DNA of 64,000 nucleotides from Rhizophagus irregularis (taxonomy: Eukaryota; Glomeromycota; Glomeromycetes; Glomerales; Glomeraceae): contig NC_089453.1 in assembly GCF_026210795.1 (NCBI RefSeq), forward strand, positions 498,501 to 562,500. Direction: 5' to 3'. Positions 57,526 through 64,000 of the stretch are shown here, in pieces. Within the stretch, counting starts at the first letter, position 1; the number at the start of each line of letters is the position of its first letter. A program made the position numbers and the translations under genes. A model generated the notes under the pieces. It ran no database searches. It was not told the DNA's origin and worked only from the letters and a program-made list of their open reading frames with translations.

Positions 57526-57728
57526 ATTTAAACAAGTATAGATCGATTTTTTTTTTTCAATTATTCAATTATTTTAAATACCAATATGAATTTCAGAGAA
57601 ATAAGGTTGAAAGTCGACTGGGCCCCCAATAGATTAAACTAATATAGGTGATCTCCACGTTATGATTGTACTACATTAGTCGATATACATTTCTTTCGAT
57701 TGATAATTTTTTTCCTTAACACGATATT
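57526..57728. promoter_or_regulatory. 203-bp bidirectional promoter (RRP36 / ETR1)
   Basis: The gap between the two ATGs. It contains a T-run, GTCGACTGGGCCCCC (about 57615-57628) and AT-rich flanks. Promoter function is inferred from position. Confidence 0.5.
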
Positions 57729-59221
57729 ATGCTATCGCGATACAGGTTTTTATCTTCATATGTATCTCCAAAAGCAAGAGCGATAGTTTTTGAAAAATAT
57801 GGAAATCCGAAGGATGTTCTCAGGTAAAGTAAAAGTATTCATTATTTAAAATTCCCAAGTTTATAATTAATTAATTTTGAACAAAATCAATATAGAGCTT
57901 ATACACATGAATTACCGCCTTTAACTCCCACAACTTTGCATATACGTTTTCTTGCTTCTCCTATTAATCCAGCTGATATTAATCAAATTGAAGGTGTCTA
58001 CCCAGCGAAACCTACTTTCACTAAGGAATTAGGTATTTTACCCGATGGAGAACATAAAGAATTAGCAGTTGGAGGGAATGAAGGTGTAGCAGAAATAATC
58101 GCTGTTGGAGAACAAATTAAAGATTTAAATGTTGGTGATTGGGTTATCATGGGAAGATCTGGATTCGGTAATTATCTTTTAGTTTTTATCTAGTATATTA
58201 CTAAATAAATATAAGAGCAAATATTTATTTTTTTAAATTAAATATAGGTACTTGGCGTACACATGCTGCAACAACTCCAAATGATGTAATACGTTTTAAT
58301 AATAAGGAAATTGGATTAATTCAAGCCGCAACTTTATCAGTAAATCCTTGTACCGCATATCGCATGTTAAAGGATTTTGTTACGCTAAAAAAAGGTAATT
58401 TCTTATTTTTTAATGTGATTATTTATATTATATAAATATAAATTTTATGAATCAAAATAGGTGATTTTATGATCCAATGTGGGGCTAACAGCAGCGTTGG
58501 TCAATCTGTAATCCAGATTGCTAAAGCATGGGGCATAAACACAATTAACATTGTTCGAAACAGGTAATAAAAAACATGTTTATATCGATTAGAAAACTAT
58601 TTAGTGAAGATTCAACTCATCTTTTAGACCTGATATTGAAAATTTAAAAACGCATCTAAAATCACTTGGTGCAACTCATATAATTACTGATCAAGAGTTA
58701 AGGAATTATAAAACCAAAAGTTTGATAAAGGAATGGACAGGTGGTAATATTATCAAATTAGGACTTAATTGTGTTGGTGGAGAAGTAGCAACAGAAATGG
58801 CAAAATTTCTTGGGTAATAGTAATATTTTTTTTTTATTTATTTACTTGATATATTTGTTATATTGATTTATTCTTTTTTTTTAGCCAAAATGGAACTCAT
58901 GTAACATACGGAGCTATGTCAAGACAGCCATTTTTTGTTCCAGCATCACATTTAATATTTAAAGATATTAAATTTTTAGGATTTTGGATGTCAAAATGGA
59001 ACAAAACTCATTCAAGAGAAGAAAAAGGTGAAATGTTAAATGAAGTTATCAAATTAATGAAATTTAAAAAAGAAAGCCCGGCTGATATTGCTTTTGAAGA
59101 AGTTCTTTGGGGAAATCAAAATGAAAGTGATGAATCTTTAAAAAATAAGTTTTTGAGTGCTTTGGATAAATCTGGTGCTGGCTTTCATGGAAAAAAACAA
59201 ATATTAAAAATGCAAACTTGA
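57729..59221 (+). CDS. ETR1: Mitochondrial trans-2-enoyl-thioester reductase (MECR/ETR1)
   Basis: Six exons, about 375 aa, start ATG at 57729. N-terminal [20 protein letters not shown] is a mitochondrial presequence followed by the first strand. The medium-chain reductase fold shows [18 protein letters not shown] (catalytic Tyr/Asn region), [19 protein letters not shown], the NADPH-site [45 protein letters not shown] and [17 protein letters not shown]. Length and motifs match ETR1/MECR, which performs the last reduction of each cycle in mitochondrial fatty-acid synthesis, feeding lipoate. NADPH preference is inferred from NIVRNR. The gene looks complete. Confidence 0.95.
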
Positions 59222-59828
59222 CTGACTTATTTGGATAATTAAATATAAAAAAAAAAATTGTAATATTTTTTTAAAATAATTCATGTATATAATCAAATAA
59301 CAAATTAAAACTAAATATGAAACTTCAAATTTTTTTTAAAAAAAATAATTGGTTTACACTTTATTTTGATTTTTTTTGTAAAAAGTATATAAGCAATTAT
59401 AATTTGCAATTAAAATTAAGTTATATTTTAATATTCATCTCTGAAATATTGCAAATTTAAAAATTGTAATCTACTAAAGAAAAAAAATAGATTACATACA
59501 GGATTATAATAACTTAAAATATTAGTAATATTAATAGTTTTAAAAGAATTCTGTAATTTATAGAAAATACCTTTGCTGTTATATAATATACTTTTATATG
59601 GCCTATTAAATAAGCAATTCGACTTATTGCTCATTAAGTTCGGGAGTTTTGACCCGTGATACATTCTGTGTGTCATATGCTGCGGAGAAGTATACTGATG
59701 ACGTCTTACTGCGGTGTTCGAAAGTACGTCGCTGGATAAAATAAAAACGGTCAACAGGTTATACTCAGTATCAGAGAATAATATTATACCAGGATTTGGC
59801 TCAAAATTAGTAATGCGTACATCTCATC
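59222..59828. other. Intergenic region
   Basis: About 600 bases, AT-rich near 59240-59560, then a slightly GC-richer end at 59640-59720. A 108-codon minus-strand frame there has no known similarity and is left out. No RNA gene was seen. Confidence 0.35.
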
Positions 59829-60976
59829 ATGAGTCACAATGATGTCATAGATGTCATCTATAATATTCGATCAAAAAATAATCTGAAAAGTATTAGCTAT
59901 GGAGCTTGGAGACCCTTTCGAGAACGAGCAGAGAATCGGAAATTTTATACTACTACCTTACAGGTATGGCCTAAATATTATGCCGTATTTTAAGAGAATA
60001 TCGCATTAAATGTTTGTATGATATTCCAGAGAAATAAAAGAAAAGAAAGAGAAAGAGAAAGAAGAGGAACATTGGATTCTAAGTTGGAGACCAGAATTTT
60101 TGAGAATGGAAATTGATGGAGCGATGATCCCAGTTGCCACTCCATGGGATGGAATGGCTGTATCAACATTTAAACAGTTAGCGAAGTGGATAATGATTTT
60201 AGAGCCAATGCCCATGAAGATACAACCATGGCCGACAGTATTAAATGCGGCGTGGAAATCGAACGACAGGGAAATCATGATGATCTCGTTCGGAGCATCG
60301 GTAATAGGAAACAGGGATGCCAGAAATCAAATAATAAAGTTTCGGGAGAAAGTCGATTTAGAGAATCATCATCTCTTTCCTCGGGACGATCATGGGAATT
60401 TGGTAAAGAATCAAGCACCCTGGCAGTACGGGAATTATGCCGAAACGAATACATGGTTCCATCTAGTGTCACAGATACCCGAGTTACCAATCAAAACTTG
60501 TGCGATAATAACAAAAAATCAAAAACTGATAGCGTGTTGCGAGAATTGCAAAATGATCATGAAACACAGAACACCCATGATCTTGCCTCACTCATTAGGT
60601 TATTGAAGGATAAGGAACCATATCGTGATGAGACAAATAAAGATGTCTTGTTTGACTATGAGATTCAATTCTTCGCCGAAACATATGGCATTACTGATTT
60701 CCTCCTCATGTTGCATGTGGTGATTGGGTCTTTTTGTTAGAAGATCATGGTGTTATTTATTTTTGGTCTCGCATAGACGATAGCATGATACGCGGAGGAG
60801 AAAATTTGAAAGAAGCTTTAATGAATTATCTTTTTAATCAGGAAAATCTTTGTTATGCTGATGAGATTACTCGCAAATTGGTACCAATAAATGCATATGA
60901 TAAAGAGGCTGAAGAATTGGTAAAACCACCCGAGGCTTGTAATAATATAGATGTAACTAAGGTATCACAAGCATGA
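59829..60976 (+). pseudogene. Unrecognised gene with switching reading frame
   Basis: Exon 1 (59829-59963: MSHNDVIDVIYNIRSKNN, GAWRPFRERAENRKFY) has a clean ATG and a GTATGG donor. After the acceptor at 60029, three frames each look coding in turn. First, frame 1 gives EEHWILSWRPEFL and DGAMIPVATPWDGMAVS. Second, frame 0 from about 60175 gives DNDFRANAHEDTTMADS, a Ser/Asn-rich disordered stretch and FDYEIQFFAETYGITDF. Third, frame 2 from 60701 gives PPHVACGDWVFLLEDHG, VIYFWSRIDDSMIRGG and a hydrophilic end at 60976. Local GC is higher than around it. No family is recognised. Either the gene is broken by two single-base shifts or has splice sites I cannot see; frame 1 also stays open to 60606. 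Confidence 0.45.
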
Positions 60977-61091
60977 ATAGAAAATGGGTGGAAACGCAAC
61001 AAAAAAAGCATTGACATGAAAATAGCTTGATTTTAATTAAAATTAAATCCAATATATTCATATGTCTTATCATTTGTAGAATACTTTATTT
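60977..61091. other. Short gap
   Basis: AT-rich spacer between the unrecognised gene and the kinase fragment. Nothing is supported. Confidence 0.4.
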
Positions 61092-61626
61092 GCTAATTTG
61101 TATAAAAGTGCTGTACAAGAAGCAAATTTAAGTGCAGAGATGCCTTTGCAATGAAATTTTAAGAAAACAAAATTATACTAAAGCTTCTGATTTTTATAGT
61201 TTTGGTATAATTATGTATGAAGTAATTTCTGGATTACTCTCATATCATGATATTAGCTATAATGAAAATTTAGCAATAGAAATTTGTCAGGAACTTAGAC
61301 CAAAGTTTAACATTAAAGTACCTCAACTAATTGTACATTTAATTAAAAGATGCTTAGATGCAAATTCATTGAATCGACCAACAATAGGTGAAATTTATAA
61401 AATTTTATATCCATGGCATGATAGATTTAGAGATCAGAAGGAATTACAAGAACAAATTAAAGAAGTAGATAAAATCAATGAGAAATTATCAACTAGTAAT
61501 GTACTTTCAACTAGTTTAGAATTATCATACATTCAGAAGCTATTTATACAAGTAGACTCAAATAATATTAAAATTATATTTTTAATATTAATAAATAGCA
61601 AGATAATATTTATAAATTTTATATAA
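61092..61626 (+). pseudogene. TKL-type protein kinase C-lobe fragment
   Basis: The reading frame gives NEILRKQNYTKASDFYSFGI, IMYEVISGLLSYHDIS, LRPKFNIKVPQLIVHLIKRC, LDANSLNRPTIGEI and more. This matches the C-terminal half of the kinase domain (APE-like region, subdomains IX-XI) of the tyrosine-kinase-like family that is massively expanded in Rhizophagus. The N-lobe, VAIK lysine, HRD and DFG are absent and the upstream sequence contains in-frame stops, so no active kinase can be made. After the kinase end the product continues with a Lys/Glu-rich stretch and ends at 61624. It is a truncated duplicate, probably a degrading paralogue. Confidence 0.75.
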
Positions 61627-61888
61627 ATAATTAGTCATCTATTAATAAAGAATTCTAATAAATCATAAGAATTACTGAATAAAGGATTATTTTGCAAAAA
61701 TGGTTTTGATTAATCAAAAAGAAAACTGAAAAAATAAAATGTTCAGAATTTTAATTATAATTAGCTAGTAATTCTTTCTTAAAAATTTATTTCAATTTAA
61801 AAAAATTTGTAATGAAAAGATAATTTAGTTAATAAACCAAAATTGTTATATACTGTATATTAACTACATGTCGTTTTATTTTATTCAG
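61627..61888. other. AT-rich gap
   Basis: Very AT-rich, with no coding signal. Confidence 0.4.
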
Positions 61889-62345
61889 GCTGAAAAAATC
61901 TCTGTTAATATTTATTTCGATTTACTTGACCAATCGATCAAAGATTATAAATTGAATCATGGTCTATCATACCTGCTTACAGAAAAGATTAGAGAATATG
62001 GATGGGTTGATATGGACTTTAAGGATAAAGAAATTCTACATCAATATTCAAAGGTCATTTCAATTTTTCAATTTTCAATCAACTAACTTATCTTTAAAAT
62101 ATTATTAATATAATTAAAAGATTATCCTAAGATTATTTCAACGATCGCAAATAATTTATCTGATTTTAAATTAGATGGAAACGATCCAATATTATCAGGA
62201 ATAATTGATGTAGAACATATAAAAGCTAATCATTCTATAATAAATAAGAAAGTTGGAGAGGAGGATTGGAAGAACTTTTCAGATATTAACCTAAAAATCA
62301 AGGATTTTCCTAATGGGATCCGTACAAAATGGTTCGTTTTTTAAA
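61889..62345 (+). CDS. Orphan exons of an unrecognised protein
   Basis: A TTCAG acceptor before 61889 starts a frame: AEKISVNIYFDLLDQSI, KDYKLNHGLSYLLTEKIR and WVDMDFKDKEILHQYSK. A GTCATT donor at 62053 could join a second open stretch from about 62124 (DYPKIISTIANNLSDFKL, IIDVEHIKANHSIINKK and EEDWKNFSDINLKIK). The phases at that donor/acceptor pair do not match exactly, so either the junction is different or the gene is broken. The product is Lys/Asp/Ile-rich and helical, and resembles no family I know. Upstream exons were not identified. Confidence 0.4.
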
Positions 62346-64000
62346 TAAATTATTAAGTTATAAAAAATGAACTAATGAAGTAAAAAGGATTTGTTTTTGA
62401 CGCCGACCGAAAATTCATAGAATTTATAAAAAATAAAAAAATAATGAAAGAATTTTAAGTGTTCAAATAATATTTATAATAATAATCATTGTATTAGTTT
62501 TTCTGCTTTATTCATTGTATCAACAAAAGGTTAATTTTTATTTTTTTTTTGTTTTAAAAACGTATTTCTTTTCGTTTGTCCCAACAATAAAATGTGGATT
62601 AGTTGTTCGTATTATTACATAAATGAATTACATATCCTAGTTTTGTGAAAAAAAAAATTCGAATTGATTAGAATAAAAGTACTGGCCCACTATTATGAAA
62701 AATTGTTCTTATGTGTTGCCACTTTCCGGCCTAAAAACTCTCCAACATTGTAGCACTGGCGTAACTAAACAAATATTTACCATGCGTCGGCTTATAATCA
62801 TTGTTATATTATTTTGTAGTTAATGTAGTATTCGGTTATGACCATGAAAAATCATGAGGACTGGTCAACTCAAATGGTTCAACAAGATGAGTTTCAAGTT
62901 TTATGACGCACTTAACAACATATAACTGTATAAAATACTTTTTTTACATTCTACATTCAATCAAGCCACACGCCAAAGAAAATTCACAATATTTTTATTC
63001 AACTAGTTTGTGATTTTGTCTTACCATCAACAAATTTTCTCCTGCTGTGAAAGCTGACTACTAAATTATCATTGTTATTTTCAACTAGTTATTCCGAGAA
63101 AGAATACGTTCTACAAGAGTGGTCAAGGTAGCGATGGAATTTGGGCATACAAGGTTCATTCTTTTTTCATAAACATGACAGAAAACGCTTTGATGCCAAT
63201 AATCTGCTATGCTTGTTTCATGACTTTATGATTCAAAGGGTTGTAACTAACTGTGACTAGAACGCAAAAAAAGTAGCTAACTGTGAGATCATGACCTGTG
63301 AGACATTATTCGTCATGTACTTGAAGAAGAATTCTTAAGTAATTTGTTCGGAAATTATTGGTTGTCACATTGACAAGACACCAGATACCACAGTGTTTCA
63401 GTGTATATTGGAGATAGCCGTAATCTTCACCGGGTACATTGTCTTCTTTCGTATATACATTTCACATTATGTAGCATTCTAAAAAAATAAAAATAATCAG
63501 TTACGAAGATAGTTTTTTGAAACAAAAAAGGACGAGAACTAAGCAATATTACGAACCTGTATAAAGCAAAATCAAAATAGCTGAGCTATCAGGAATAGTA
63601 CAAAATTGTCAACCGGACTGCAATTGCTTCTTGGTGATTTCGCAGGATTGCTCCAAATAAACTAACTCCATGCCATCGACGGCAAAATCGTTCCCTGAGG
63701 GAACGATCAACTACTAACTGACGTGATCGAAGGCAAAACATTTTCCCTCAGAGAAAATTCTTTATGCATTATAAAATAATTGGAAACCCGAAGGGATTCG
63801 CTTCACGAATCTGAAGAATCCCAACTTATATGTAGAATTACCGACATGTTCTGTAGATGATGCTTTAAATATCATACTACAAACGCATTGAGTGATAATG
63901 TAAAAAGTCTCTGTACTAACATTATGAATCTGTGAATTCTATTCACATATAGATGAAGTAATACTTAAAAGAGTAATAGTTACGACCAATACGTCATAAA
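62346..64000. other. Gene-free right end of window
   Basis: About 1.65 kb with no gene of coding character. It holds a perfect inverted repeat (63689-63707, TCGTTCCCTGAGGGAACGA) and a repeated word, GGCAAAA followed by a TTCCCT block, at 63681 and 63731. GC is higher than in the other gaps between about 62830 and 63480. No tRNA was seen. Confidence 0.4.
63689..63707. repeat. 19-bp perfect palindrome
   Basis: TCGTTCCCTGAGGGAACGA reads as an inverted repeat of nine plus nine around one base. About 40 bases later, TTTTCCCTCAGAGAAAA forms a second inverted repeat in a similar context (ATCGA.GGCAAAA upstream of each), so the pair looks like two related units. Confidence 0.7.

Noticed and set aside
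59428-59754. 108-codon minus-strand frame
   Set aside because: No domain, no supporting splice context, and low-complexity C-terminus.

Overview
The window looks like nuclear DNA of an arbuscular mycorrhizal fungus (Glomeromycotina, Rhizophagus-like). The evidence is the very AT-rich sequence, many short GT-AG introns of about 60-90 bases, fungal orthologues such as OPI3, PAH1 and SLT11-type RBM22, a fragment of the TKL-type kinase family that is greatly expanded in these fungi, and abundant short inverted-repeat elements. No tRNA, rRNA, CRISPR array or recognisable virus-derived element was seen. All calls come from reading the sequence; no database was searched.

Layout. Bases 1-10,200 are a repeat-rich accessory region. 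It holds a hairpin-forming tandem array split by a MITE, a GC-rich AGCTCG-type island, two MITEs with TA target duplications (one clear, one probable), a 3.65-kb terminal-inverted-repeat element (2515-6168) that carries one Myb/SANT-like (trihelix) gene and a 50-bp subterminal tandem array, a decayed LINE-like ORF on the minus strand (about 7050-8548), and a pogo/Tigger-like MITE (8763-8948).

Bases 10,265-59,221 are a gene-dense core of mostly conserved housekeeping genes in alternating orientation: bZIP factor, unknown 329-aa protein, SLT11/RBM22, SUR7/PalI-like membrane protein with LEA-like 11-mer repeats, membrane-anchored ubiquitin protease, OPI3, PAH1 (lipin), a possible LOTUS-type protein, CCDC43, LanC-like protein, CoA-binding protein, a divergent histone H2A, MED4, an EEF1AKMT4-like methyltransferase, an HTD2-like dehydratase, NOC4, ECHDC1, SEC5, a mitochondrial carrier, TSR1, a mitochondrial dehydrogenase kinase, RRP36 and ETR1. 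Seven pairs are head-to-head over short shared promoters (95-376 bp) and several pairs converge within 100-250 bp.

Functional groupings. OPI3 and PAH1 both act in phospholipid synthesis and are convergent neighbours. NOC4, TSR1 and RRP36 are small-subunit ribosome biogenesis factors, each head-to-head with a gene for a mitochondrial protein. HTD2-like and ETR1 are successive steps of mitochondrial type II fatty-acid synthesis, which matters in fungi reported to lack the cytosolic type I synthase.

Bases 59,800-64,000 return to accessory character: an unrecognised gene whose reading frame appears to switch, a TKL kinase C-lobe fragment, orphan exons and gene-free sequence.
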